Below, piece after piece: positions 25,740-33,718 of a stretch of DNA of 64,000 nt. The translations under genes and the position numbers were made by a program. The stretch spans positions 62,001 through 126,000 of the forward strand of contig NZ_BNAW01000018.1 of the NCBI RefSeq assembly GCF_014654205.1, read 5' to 3'. How positions within the stretch are numbered: the first letter of the stretch is position 1; the number at the start of each line of letters is the position of its first letter. The notes under the pieces are model-generated. The model was not told the DNA's origin and ran no database searches. It saw nothing but the letters and a program-made list of their open reading frames with translations. This stretch comes from Amycolatopsis bullii (GTDB lineage: Bacteria > Actinomycetota > Actinomycetes > Mycobacteriales > Pseudonocardiaceae).

Positions 25740-27440
25740 TCAGCTGCTTCCCATGTCCACCAGGATCAGCGAGTTCCACCACGCGTAGAGCTTGTCGAGA
25801 TCGTCGTTCGTGGTGACCTTCGTGGACAGCAGAATGCCCGCCACCAGGTTCTTCTTCTCCGTCCACACCAGCTGGGCCGGGTCGCCCAGGAAGCAGGTCA
25901 GGTACTCGCCCGGGACCGGGTTGGGCACCTCCGCCCGGTAGTACGTGCCCCAGATCTTGGGGTACTTCTTGGGGCGGCACGCACCTTGGGCGTCGTTGCG
26001 GGTGAGGCCCTGCGTCTTCACGATGTCCTGGAAGAACGCGTCCATCGCCGCGGCATCGGCGAAGCGGAGGAACCGCGCGCCGGTCGGTTCCGGGAACCAG
26101 ACGTTGCCGATCTTGACGTCACCGACGGCCGAGGCGCCGCACTCGACCGCCGCGGCCGTCCCGGCGGGGGCCGCCGCGTCGGTGCACGTCCGGTAGATCG
26201 GCGGCAGGGCGGCGTGCAGCTTTTCGTCGCGCAGCGGCTTCGATTCCGAAGTGGACGGTCGCTCGTCCGAAGTGGCCGGTGACGGCGGCGTCGACGGCGT
26301 GGGAGATTCGCTGGTGCTCGGCGGGTTCGTCGGGCCCGGCCCCGCGGTCTGGGTCGTTCTGTCCCGCGTCACGACGTAGGTGACCACCAGCGCCACCACG
26401 ACGATCCCCGCCAGTGCGGCGCACAGCGCGATCCACCGGTTCCGCTGCGACTTCGGCGGTACGGGCGCGGCCGGGCTGACCTTGCCCGACGGCCCGGTGA
26501 ACCGGATGGGCGGTGGCGGCGCGGGGTGGAAGCCGGTCGGCGGGCCGAGCGGGATCGGCCCGGACCGGGTGGGTGGCGGCGGCACCGGGCCCGGCAGCGT
26601 CTTCTGCCACGTCGGCATCGGCGGCGCCGGGGCGGTCACGGCCGCGCGGACGGCGTCGGCGAACGCTCCCGCCGTCGGGTACCGGTCCGCGGGGTCCTTC
26701 GCCATTCCGCGCGCCACCACGGCGTCCAGCGCCGGCGGGAGGCCCGGCCGCGCGCGGGAAAGCACCGGCGGTGGCGCGGTCAGGTGCGCGCCCATCTGCG
26801 CGGCCGCGCCCTCGGCCGGGAACGGGCGGTGGCCGGTGAGGCACTCGAAGAACACGCACGCCAGCGCGTAGACGTCGACGAGCCCGGTGATCGGGGCGTC
26901 GCCGAAGCGTTCCGGCGCCATGTAGTCGAGGGTGCCGATCACGTTGCCGGTGCCGGTGATCGACGTCCCCTCGGCGGTCATCGACCGCGCGATGCCGAAG
27001 TCCACCAGGTACACGAAGTCCGCACTCGTGACGAGCACGTTCGACGGCTTGACGTCGCGGTGCACCAGGCCGTCGGCGTGGGCGGCGTCGAGCGCCCCGG
27101 CGACCTGGGCCACGATCCCGGCGGCCCGCGCGGGGTCGAGCGGGCCGTCCTCGAGCAGCTCCTTCAGGTCGCGTCCTTCGACGAGCCGCATGTCGAGGTA
27201 GAGGCGGCCGTCGATCTCGCCGTAGGCGTGGATCGGGATCACGTGCGGTTCCCGCAGCCGCGCGACGATCTGCGACTCGCGGCGGAACCGCGCGCGGAAG
27301 GCCTCGTCGGTGACGAACGGCTCGGACAACAGCTTCAGCGCGACGACGCGGTCGTGCGCGGTGTCGTACGCGCGGTGGACCTCGCCCATGCCGCCGCGGC
27401 CCAGCACGCCTTCAAGCCGGTACGGCCCGAACTGCTCCAT
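25740..27440 (-). CDS. Membrane Ser/Thr protein kinase (PknB/PASTA-less type)
   Basis: A 566-residue Hanks-type kinase. The start is ATG 27440 with GGGGAGA upstream; 35 codons of open frame further upstream lack kinase sequence. Kinase domain 6-270: GRGGMGEVHRAYD, Lys36, catalytic Asp129 in HRDVKPSN, DFG at 147-149, APERF. Residues 275-375 are Pro-rich; one membrane helix follows (WIALCAALAGIVVVALVVTY). The extracytoplasmic part has a Thr/Ser/Pro linker and a globular Cys-containing domain to residue 566 that I do not recognise and which lacks PASTA repeats. Inserted between ponA2 and the metallophosphoesterase, it could act on cell-wall synthesis. Confidence 0.9.
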   Translation of the reverse strand: MEQFGPYRLEGVLGRGGMGEVHRAYDTAHDRVVALKLLSEPFVTDEAFRARFRRESQIVARLREPHVIPIHAYGEIDGRLYLDMRLVEGRDLKELLEDGPLDPARAAGIVAQVAGALDAAHADGLVHRDVKPSNVLVTSADFVYLVDFGIARSMTAEGTSITGTGNVIGTLDYMAPERFGDAPITGLVDVYALACVFFECLTGHRPFPAEGAAAQMGAHLTAPPPVLSRARPGLPPALDAVVARGMAKDPADRYPTAGAFADAVRAAVTAPAPPMPTWQKTLPGPVPPPPTRSGPIPLGPPTGFHPAPPPPIRFTGPSGKVSPAAPVPPKSQRNRWIALCAALAGIVVVALVVTYVVTRDRTTQTAGPGPTNPPSTSESPTPSTPPSPATSDERPSTSESKPLRDEKLHAALPPIYRTCTDAAAPAGTAAAVECGASAVGDVKIGNVWFPEPTGARFLRFADAAAMDAFFQDIVKTQGLTRNDAQGACRPKKYPKIWGTYYRAEVPNPVPGEYLTCFLGDPAQLVWTEKKNLVAGILLSTKVTTNDDLDKLYAWWNSLILVDMGSS

Positions 27441-27559
27441 CGTTCTCCCCAAGCCCCCCGGCTTGAACACCCTTCTCCGGGCCGACGCAAATGCTATGCG
27501 GGAGGTTCCCCGTAACGGCGGCGAAGTCATCCAACTGTTGAGCACGTATCCTGGAGCTT

Positions 27560-28540
27560 GTGAGCACGCTCAGTAACACACGCACGTCGGGGGCGACCGC
27601 CGCGCGCCTCGCCGCGGGGACGGTGGCGCTCGGCGCCGCCACCCTCGGTTACGCCGTCGGCATCGAACGGCGCCGCTGGACCCTCCGCACCGCCGAACTG
27701 CCCGTTCTGGCCCCCGGGTCGCGGCCGTTCACCATCCTGCACGTCTCCGACCTGCACATGCTGCCCGGCCACCACAGCAAGCAGCGCTGGGTCGCCGCGC
27801 TCGACGAGCTGAACCCGGACCTCGTCGTCAACACCGGCGACAACCTCTCGCACCGGACGGCCGTCCCGGCCGTGCTGCGTGCGCTGGGCCCGCTGCTCGA
27901 CCGGCCCGGCGTGTTCGTCTTCGGCAGCAACGACTACTACGCGCCCAAGCCGAAGAACCCGGCCCGCTACCTGATGCCGCAGGGCAAGAAGAAGCGCATC
28001 CACGGCGTCCAGCTGCCGTGGCGCGACCTGCGCGCGGCGTTCGTCGAGCACGGCTGGACCGACCTGACGCACGTGCGCCGCACCATCGACGTCGGCGGGC
28101 AGCGGGTGTTCGCGGCCGGCGTCGACGACCCGCACCTGCGCCGCGACCGCTACACCGACATCGCGGGCCCGGCCGACAGCGGCGCGGCCGTCCGCCTCGG
28201 CGTGACGCACTCGCCGGAGCCGCGCGTGCTGGACACGTTCGCCACGGACGGTTACGACCTGGTCCTCGCGGGCCACACCCACGGCGGCCAGCTCCGGCTC
28301 CCGGGCTACGGCGCCATCGTCACCAACTGTGACCTGGATCGCAGCCGGGCGCGGGGAGCCTCGCGGTGGGGGGCGCACATGTGGCTGCACGTCTCGGCCG
28401 GCTTGGGGACGTCGCCGTGGGCGCCCGCCCGGTTCGCGTGCCCGCCCGAGGCGAGCCTGTTGACGCTGGTCCCGCGCGGGTCGGGCACTGATGAGCCGCG
28501 AAAGGCAGCCCCCCGTAAAGCCCGCGACAGCGTCCGCTAG
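27560..28540 (+). CDS. Calcineurin-like metallophosphoesterase
   Basis: A 326-residue metallophosphoesterase of the YkuE/Rv3683 type. Metal ligands are spread over the usual blocks: HVSDLHM, VVNTGDNLS, GSNDYYAPK, GVTHSPEP and LAGHTHGGQL. The N-terminal hydrophobic stretch (AARLAAGTVALGAATLGYAV) looks like a signal anchor, placing the enzyme outside the membrane. Start GTG 27560. Position matches Rv3683 downstream of ponA2; the tRNA-Pro follows at once. Confidence 0.9.
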   Translation: MSTLSNTRTSGATAARLAAGTVALGAATLGYAVGIERRRWTLRTAELPVLAPGSRPFTILHVSDLHMLPGHHSKQRWVAALDELNPDLVVNTGDNLSHRTAVPAVLRALGPLLDRPGVFVFGSNDYYAPKPKNPARYLMPQGKKKRIHGVQLPWRDLRAAFVEHGWTDLTHVRRTIDVGGQRVFAAGVDDPHLRRDRYTDIAGPADSGAAVRLGVTHSPEPRVLDTFATDGYDLVLAGHTHGGQLRLPGYGAIVTNCDLDRSRARGASRWGAHMWLHVSAGLGTSPWAPARFACPPEASLLTLVPRGSGTDEPRKAAPRKARDSVR

Positions 28541-28569
28541 ACTTCTCCTCGACCCGTTAAGCAGTACCT

Positions 28570-28643
28570 CGGGGTGTGGCGCAGCTTGGTAGCGTGCCTC
28601 GTTCGGGTCGAGGAGGTCGTGGGTTCAAATCCCGCCACCCCGA
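28570..28643 (+). tRNA. tRNA-Pro (anticodon CGG)
   Basis: Acceptor CGGGGTG (28570-28576) pairs with CACCCCG (28636-28642), discriminator A at 28643. The anticodon stem CCTCG/CGAGG encloses loop TTCGGGT with anticodon CGG at 28604-28606. The T arm GTGGG-TTCAAAT-CCCGC is standard. CCA is not encoded. Confidence 0.95.
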
Positions 28644-28648
28644 CGAGT

Positions 28649-28678
28649 AAGAGCCGGTGTCTTCGGACACCGGCTCTT
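28649..28678. terminator. tRNA-Pro terminator with UUCG loop
   Basis: AAGAGCCGGTGTC (28649-28661) pairs perfectly with GACACCGGCTCTT (28666-28678) around TTCG, followed by CTGGTTTT. It also serves the convergent methyltransferase gene, which ends at 28686. Confidence 0.85.
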
Positions 28679-28685
28679 CTGGTTT

Positions 28686-29468
28686 TCAGGGTCTGGTCGC
28701 CGTCACCTCGACCCAGCACTGGCTGAAGTCCCCGTCGCCGCCGCGGGTCCAGACCACGGCCGAGCGGGCCGCGCTCGCCAGCTGGTCGCGGTCGCGAGCG
28801 AACGCCGGGTCCGCGATCGCCGCGTCCAGTCTCGACTCCACGTACTTCGCCAGCTCGCGGTAGCTCATGTCCTCGCGGTACTTCGCCCGCGACGCCACCT
28901 CCGTGAAGCCCGCCCGGACGCACTCCTCCGCGATGTGCCGCCCCGCGAACGGGTCACCACCCGCACGGCGGCGCAAGAGGTAGTGACCTCTCAGCGCCGC
29001 GTCGACGTTCGCCGTCTTCGGGCGCAGGCGAGCCTTGCTCCAGTCCGATGTGGACAGCGCCAGCTTTCCGCCCGGGCGCAGCACCCGGCGCAGTTCCGCC
29101 AATGCGTCGGCCGGAGAAGCCAGGTGCTCGAACAACGCGTGCGAGAACGCCACGTCCACGCTGCCGGAGGCGAACGGCAAGTCGTACGCCGACCCGACCA
29201 CGAAGTCCACTGTGGACCTACCGGCGCGCCGGGCCGCCTGGCGGGCGAGGACCACCTGGCCCGCGTCGCGGTCGACACCCGCCACCCGGGCCTCCGCGGC
29301 CAGGCCCAGGGTGATCGAGCCGGGGCCGCAGCCGAGGTCGACCACCCACATGCCCGGCCGGAACAGGGGCTGGGCGAACACCGCGCGCTCCGCCGCCGTG
29401 CGCGCGGACATCATCGACACCGCGTCTGCACCGTAGCCCGGCGCGTAACCCTCCAGCACCCCGCACAC
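28686..29468 (-). CDS. Class I SAM-dependent methyltransferase
   Basis: A 260-residue methyltransferase. Motif I is VVDLGCGPGSITLGLA, motif II VAGVDRDAGQVV, then FSHALFEHLASP and LRRVLRPGGKLALS, the usual UbiE/Methyltransf_11 pattern. Residues 150-230 are helical and variable and should set substrate choice. The substrate is unknown. It is divergent from the S9 peptidase across 30 bases. Confidence 0.85.
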   Translation of the reverse strand: MCGVLEGYAPGYGADAVSMMSARTAAERAVFAQPLFRPGMWVVDLGCGPGSITLGLAAEARVAGVDRDAGQVVLARQAARRAGRSTVDFVVGSAYDLPFASGSVDVAFSHALFEHLASPADALAELRRVLRPGGKLALSTSDWSKARLRPKTANVDAALRGHYLLRRRAGGDPFAGRHIAEECVRAGFTEVASRAKYREDMSYRELAKYVESRLDAAIADPAFARDRDQLASAARSAVVWTRGGDGDFSQCWVEVTATRP

Positions 29469-29498
29469 AGTACGGCCAGAAGGTGGCAGGATCGAGGG

Positions 29499-31349
29499 GT
29501 GAGCACGCAGTCAGCCAACCAATATCCGCCCGCGGTGGTCCCGGACCGGCTGTTCGACGACGCCGAAGCCGAAGCCCGCTGGCGCGCCCGCTTCCACGCC
29601 CCGCGCATCTCCGTTCCCGAGTGGGCCCGCGACGCCCCGGAAGCCAACGTCTACGTCTCCAACGCCAGCGGCGTCTGGGAGGTCTACGCCTGGAACCGCG
29701 CGACGGACGAGCACCGCCGCGTCACCGACCGGCCCAACGGCACCCTGCACGCGACGCCGTCCCCCGACGGCGAGTGGATCTGGTGGTTCGACGACACCGA
29801 CGGCGACGAGTTCGGCTCCTGGGTGCGCGAGCCGTTCGCCGCGACCGAGGGGAGCAAGCCGGAGAAGGCCGTCCCGGACGTCCACGACGGCTACCCGGCC
29901 GGCCTCGAGATCGGCACGCGGCTGGTCGCGGTCGGCGTCTCGACCGACGACGGCAGCGAGCTGTTCGCCCGGATCGGCGGCGAGACGCGCCGCTTCTACA
30001 GCCACCCGGACGACGCCGGCATCGCGTCCCTGTCCCGCGACGAGAGCCTGATCGCGATCTCGCACTCCGAGCACGGCGACTCGCGCCACCCGGCGCTGCG
30101 GGTGCTCGCGACCGACGGGTTCGGGACGGTCGCCGAGAAGTGGGACGGCGAGGGCAAGGGCCTGTCCGCCCTCGAATTCTCCCCGCTGCCGGGCGACCAG
30201 CGGCTGCTGGTGCTGCACGAGCGCCGGGGCCGCGAGGAGCTGCTCGTCTGGGACGTCCGGGCCGGCACCGAGACCGAACTCGAACTGGACCTGCCCGGCG
30301 AGGTCGTCGCCGGCTGGTACCCGGACGCGCGCGCCCTGCTCGTCGTCCACTTCCACGAAGGCCGCAGTTCGTTGTACCGCTACGACCTCGAGACGGCTGA
30401 CTTGTCCTCTGTGGACACCCCGGCCGGCCGGATCGGCGGGGCGGGCGTCCGCCCGGACGGCACGGTCGAGTACTCGTGGTCCAGCGCCGCCGAGCCGGCC
30501 GCGGTGCGGGCGCGGACCACCGACGGCACCGACTCGATCCTCCTGGAGCCGCCGGGCGAGCGGGCGCCGGGGTCGGAGCCGGTGACCGACGCGTTCGTCG
30601 AAGGCGTCGGCGGGCGGATCCACGCGCTCGTCTCGCGGCCCTCGGGCGCGCCGGAAGGCCCGCTGCCCACGGTGTTCTCCCTGCACGGCGGCCCGCACGC
30701 GGCGGACGAGGACCGCTTCTCCGCTTATCGGGCGACCTGGCTCGACGCCGGGTTCGCCGTGGTCGAGGTCAACTACCGCGGCTCGACCGGCTACGGCTCG
30801 GCCTGGCGCGACGCCATCGAAGGCCGCCCCGGCCTGACCGAGCTGGAAGACGTCGCCGCGGTGCACGACTGGGCCGTCCAAACCGGACTGAGCGACCCGG
30901 CGAAGTGCGTCGTGAACGGCGCTTCCTGGGGCGGCTACCTGTCCCTGCTCGCACTCGGCACGCAGCCGTCGCGGTGGGCGGCTGGCGTCGCCGGGGTGCC
31001 GGTGGCCGACTACGTCGCCGCGTACGAGGACGAGATGGAGCAGCTGCGCTCGTTCGACCGCGCGCTCTTCGGCGGCTCGCCGGAGGACGTGCCGGCGGTG
31101 TACCGGGAGTGCTCGCCGATCACCTACGTCGACGCCGTGACGGCGCCGGTGCTCGTGCTGGCCGGCGACAACGACCCGCGCTGCCCGATCCGCCAGATCG
31201 AGAACTACCTCGACCGGCTCGGCGGCCGCGACCTGCACCACGAGTTCTACCGCTACGACGCGGGCCACGGCTCCCTGGTGATCGCCGAGACGATCAAGCA
31301 GACCGCGATCGAGGTCCACTTCGCGCTGCGGGCCCTCGGCCTGCGCTGA
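29499..31349 (+). CDS. S9-family prolyl oligopeptidase-like peptidase
   Basis: A 616-residue serine peptidase starting at GTG 29499. Residues about 30-350 are a beta-propeller of repeated segments such as PDGEWIWWFDD and HPALRVLATDG. Residues 360-616 are the alpha/beta-hydrolase domain with HGGPHAADEDRFSAYR, Ser476 in GASWGGYLSLLA, Asp559 in GDNDPRCPIRQ and His590 in DAGHGS. No signal peptide, so it is probably a cytosolic acylaminoacyl- or oligopeptidase. The open frame continues far upstream but that part is antisense to the methyltransferase. Confidence 0.9.
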   Translation: MSTQSANQYPPAVVPDRLFDDAEAEARWRARFHAPRISVPEWARDAPEANVYVSNASGVWEVYAWNRATDEHRRVTDRPNGTLHATPSPDGEWIWWFDDTDGDEFGSWVREPFAATEGSKPEKAVPDVHDGYPAGLEIGTRLVAVGVSTDDGSELFARIGGETRRFYSHPDDAGIASLSRDESLIAISHSEHGDSRHPALRVLATDGFGTVAEKWDGEGKGLSALEFSPLPGDQRLLVLHERRGREELLVWDVRAGTETELELDLPGEVVAGWYPDARALLVVHFHEGRSSLYRYDLETADLSSVDTPAGRIGGAGVRPDGTVEYSWSSAAEPAAVRARTTDGTDSILLEPPGERAPGSEPVTDAFVEGVGGRIHALVSRPSGAPEGPLPTVFSLHGGPHAADEDRFSAYRATWLDAGFAVVEVNYRGSTGYGSAWRDAIEGRPGLTELEDVAAVHDWAVQTGLSDPAKCVVNGASWGGYLSLLALGTQPSRWAAGVAGVPVADYVAAYEDEMEQLRSFDRALFGGSPEDVPAVYRECSPITYVDAVTAPVLVLAGDNDPRCPIRQIENYLDRLGGRDLHHEFYRYDAGHGSLVIAETIKQTAIEVHFALRALGLR

Positions 31350-31362
31350 CCCCGGACCGGCA

Positions 31363-31416
31363 CTTTCACGTGAAAGGTCCCTCGCGAGGGGGGGGCACTT
31401 TCACGTGAAAGTGCCC
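31363..31416. repeat. Two CACGTG palindromes and CCCTCGCGAGGG
   Basis: CTTTCACGTGAAAG (31363-31376) is followed by the palindrome CCCTCGCGAGGG (31379-31390) and by a 24-base perfect palindrome (31393-31416) with core GCACTTTCACGTGAAAGTGC. The latter touches the stop of the tautomerase gene. The set should terminate the convergent S9 peptidase and tautomerase genes; the core matches the palindrome at 17777-17812. Confidence 0.8.
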
Positions 31417-31602
31417 TCAGCGGTCCGAGTAGAGGACGCCGCCGGACGCCCAGTGGTCGGCGCCGATCTCGACCAGCGTCACCTGGACGCCTTCGGGCTT
31501 GCCGCCACAGGTGCGGACGAAGGCGTCGGTCAGCTCGCGGACCAGAGCGCTCTTCTGGGCCGGCGTCCGGCCGGGGAACATGGCAACGCTGATCATCGGC
31601 AT
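31417..31602 (-). CDS. 4-oxalocrotonate tautomerase-family protein
   Basis: A 61-residue tautomerase-like protein. Pro2 after the initiator Met (MPMISVAMFPG) is the family's catalytic base, and RTPAQKSALVRELTDAF is the following helix. The C-terminal GVQVTLVEIGADHWASGG is typical of the 4-OT fold. Substrate unknown. ATG start at 31602. Confidence 0.85.
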   Translation of the reverse strand: MPMISVAMFPGRTPAQKSALVRELTDAFVRTCGGKPEGVQVTLVEIGADHWASGGVLYSDR

Positions 31603-31634
31603 GGCGGCTCCTGCAGGTAGGTGACGCCCGGAAG

Positions 31635-32654
31635 CTAGCACCACGCCGGTATGGCGGCCGCGTACTGGGGTACCAGCCGCGCGCCCAGCGAGGCCTTCAT
31701 CTCGGCCATCTTCTTGCCGAACACCACGGACGTGCGCCCGCACCCGACCGCCCAGCGCACCGCTTCGCCGTAGAAGTGGAAGTACAGGTTCGGCCGGCCG
31801 CCGTCCTCGGGCCGGAGCGCACCCCAGTGCCGGGCGATCGGCTGCTCCGGGTGGTCGAACAACGTCGCCAGGGCGATCAGCCGGCCGGTCCGCGTGTCCC
31901 GGTACTCGATCACCCCGACGTCGGGCTGGCGCAGCAGCGCCGTCAGGTAGCCGGTGAAGTGCGGGAGCGGCACGATCGGCACGTCGTGGTGCTTGCGCTC
32001 GTTCACCCGGAGCACCTCCGCGACGGCGACCGGGTCGGCGTCCTTCCCCGGCACGAACCGCACCTCGACCGACGGGTCGGCGTCGAAGGTGCGGAAGATC
32101 TTGCGCAGGTTCTGCTTCCGCTTCCGGGCCAGGGAGTTCATCCAGTCGTCGCGGGAGCCGAACTCCGCGACGTCGAGCACGGCGACGTCCTCGGTCCGCC
32201 GCACCAGCCGGAACCGGCCGGAGACGGCGTCCTGCCCCGCCGCCCCGACCTGCCGCAGCAGCAGCCCGCCGAACCCCGGCCCGAGCTCGGCCCGCATCGC
32301 CGGGACGTACGTTTCGAGCAGCCGCCGCACGCCGCCGTCGGCGTCGTCGCCGTCGAACCACCAGCCGGGTTGCGAACTCGCGCCCGGCCCGCGGACGTCG
32401 AGACCGCCCACGCGGCCCCGGCCGGCCCCCGCGAACCGGTACCGCCGGGTGCGGGCGGTGACCCACGCGGCGCTGACCACCCCGCACGGCCGGTCCCCGT
32501 CCCGGAACACCGTGATCGGCTGCGGGGTCCGCGCGGCCCAGGCCTGCGTGGCCAGCACCTCCCAGCTCCAGTCGGCCCGGAGCCCGGCCCGCTCGCGCAA
32601 CGCCGTCCAGTACCCGGGTTCCGGGTCGTGGCGCGGGTCGAGGACGTCGATCAT
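31635..32654 (-). CDS. FemAB/GNAT-like acyltransferase, third paralogue
   Basis: A 339-residue protein of the FemAB/Acetyltransf_6 kind. The tandem-GNAT layout shows LDPRHDPEPGYWTALRERAG at the start, ARKRKQNLRKIFRTF (a basic helix), VNERKHHDVPIVPLPHFTGY, and the C-terminal block FHFYGEAVRWAVGCGRT with KKMAEMKASLGARL. It aligns end to end with the two genes upstream but is the most diverged and ends in IPAWC instead of PRPVLGR. ATG at 32654 overlaps the upstream stop. Such enzymes add amino acids (from tRNA) or acyl groups to envelope precursors; donor and acceptor are unknown. Confidence 0.75.
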   Translation of the reverse strand: MIDVLDPRHDPEPGYWTALRERAGLRADWSWEVLATQAWAARTPQPITVFRDGDRPCGVVSAAWVTARTRRYRFAGAGRGRVGGLDVRGPGASSQPGWWFDGDDADGGVRRLLETYVPAMRAELGPGFGGLLLRQVGAAGQDAVSGRFRLVRRTEDVAVLDVAEFGSRDDWMNSLARKRKQNLRKIFRTFDADPSVEVRFVPGKDADPVAVAEVLRVNERKHHDVPIVPLPHFTGYLTALLRQPDVGVIEYRDTRTGRLIALATLFDHPEQPIARHWGALRPEDGGRPNLYFHFYGEAVRWAVGCGRTSVVFGKKMAEMKASLGARLVPQYAAAIPAWC

Positions 32655-33718
32655 CGGCCCAGCACCGGCCGGGGCACGGCCACCGAGAACAGGCTCCGCG
32701 TGCCGAAGCCCAGCGCGGACTTCTCGGGCAGCATGGCCCGGCCCGCGGTCAGCTCCGGCCTGCGCGCGGCGATCATGTGGGCCACGCACTTCGCGTAACA
32801 GTCGACATAGAGACCCTTCCGGCCGCCGGCCGCGCTCGGCAGCGCGGCCCAGTGGTGGACCGCGCAGCCGCTCTCCTGGTCGATCATCGTGTTGAAGCCG
32901 AGCAGCCGGCCGTCGCCGTCGCGGTAGGTGCGGGTCAGCACGTCCGGCCGCCGGACGAGCGCGTCGAGGTACCCGGACGCGATCGGGCTGCGGGTGTCCA
33001 GGTGCAGCCCGCCGACGCGCGAGCGCTGCCCGCCCGCCCACGCGCGTTCGTCCTGCCGGGCGCGGTGGGCGTTGAGCAGCACCGCCAGCTCGTGCGGGTC
33101 GAGGTCGGTCCGCCCGAACGCCGCTTCGGTGGCGACGTCGGCGTGCAGGTACCGCCGGACCTCGGGGCTCAGCGACGCCTCCCACTCGGCCGGTGTGGCG
33201 TAGGTGTTGCGCAGCACGGCGGCCGGATCGATCTCGCGGCTGATCCGGCCGCGGCCCGTCAGCGCCGGCACCAGCTCCGGATTCATCGCCCGGTAGACCA
33301 CCCCGAGCAGGCCGGCACCGACGTACTGCCGCAGCGCCCGTTCGAACTCGCGGATCGCCTCGCGCCGCGAAGGCGCGTCGACGTCGTCGTCGAAGACGCA
33401 CGCGGGATAGCCGCTCAGCAGCGGGAGGTAGACCTCGGCCCAGCGCAGCGGGAACCGGCCACCGGACACCGGCGCGAACTCCCGCGCACCCCAGCCGCGG
33501 CACACCATCACCGACAGCGCGCCGACGACCCGGGCGCCCCGCCGGACCACCGCGAGCACCGGCGGGTTCTTCGCCAGCCACGCCTCGCGGCGCAGCAGCT
33601 CGTAGTCCCACACGGGCGGCAGGCAGCGGCTGCGGAAGGCGGCCCAGCCGTCGGGCGGCGGGTCGGTCCGCGGGTCGTGGACCGACACGGCTGTCGTCGT
33701 CGAAGCGAGCGCGGTCAT
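32651..33718 (-). CDS. FemAB/GNAT-like acyltransferase, second paralogue
   Basis: A 355-residue paralogue. Opening HDPRTDPPPDGWAAF and VWDYELLRREAWLAKNP are nearly shared with the first paralogue (HDPRVDPAPAGWTEF, VWDYELLGLEAWGARNP). The C-terminus LTAGRAMLPEKSALGFGTRS, ending VAVPRPVLGR, also matches. No membrane helix is seen, so it works in the cytosol or at the inner face of the membrane. ATG overlaps both neighbours. Copies in tandem suggest successive additions to one acceptor. Confidence 0.75.
   Translation of the reverse strand: MTALASTTTAVSVHDPRTDPPPDGWAAFRSRCLPPVWDYELLRREAWLAKNPPVLAVVRRGARVVGALSVMVCRGWGAREFAPVSGGRFPLRWAEVYLPLLSGYPACVFDDDVDAPSRREAIREFERALRQYVGAGLLGVVYRAMNPELVPALTGRGRISREIDPAAVLRNTYATPAEWEASLSPEVRRYLHADVATEAAFGRTDLDPHELAVLLNAHRARQDERAWAGGQRSRVGGLHLDTRSPIASGYLDALVRRPDVLTRTYRDGDGRLLGFNTMIDQESGCAVHHWAALPSAAGGRKGLYVDCYAKCVAHMIAARRPELTAGRAMLPEKSALGFGTRSLFSVAVPRPVLGR

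Noticed and set aside
28570-28643. tRNA-Pro as an integration site for a mobile element
   Set aside because: No second copy of the tRNA 3' end and no integrase were seen downstream in the window.
28935-29498. Long upstream extension of the S9 peptidase frame
   Set aside because: It is antisense to the methyltransferase motif I region; the homologous peptidase begins at GTG 29499.
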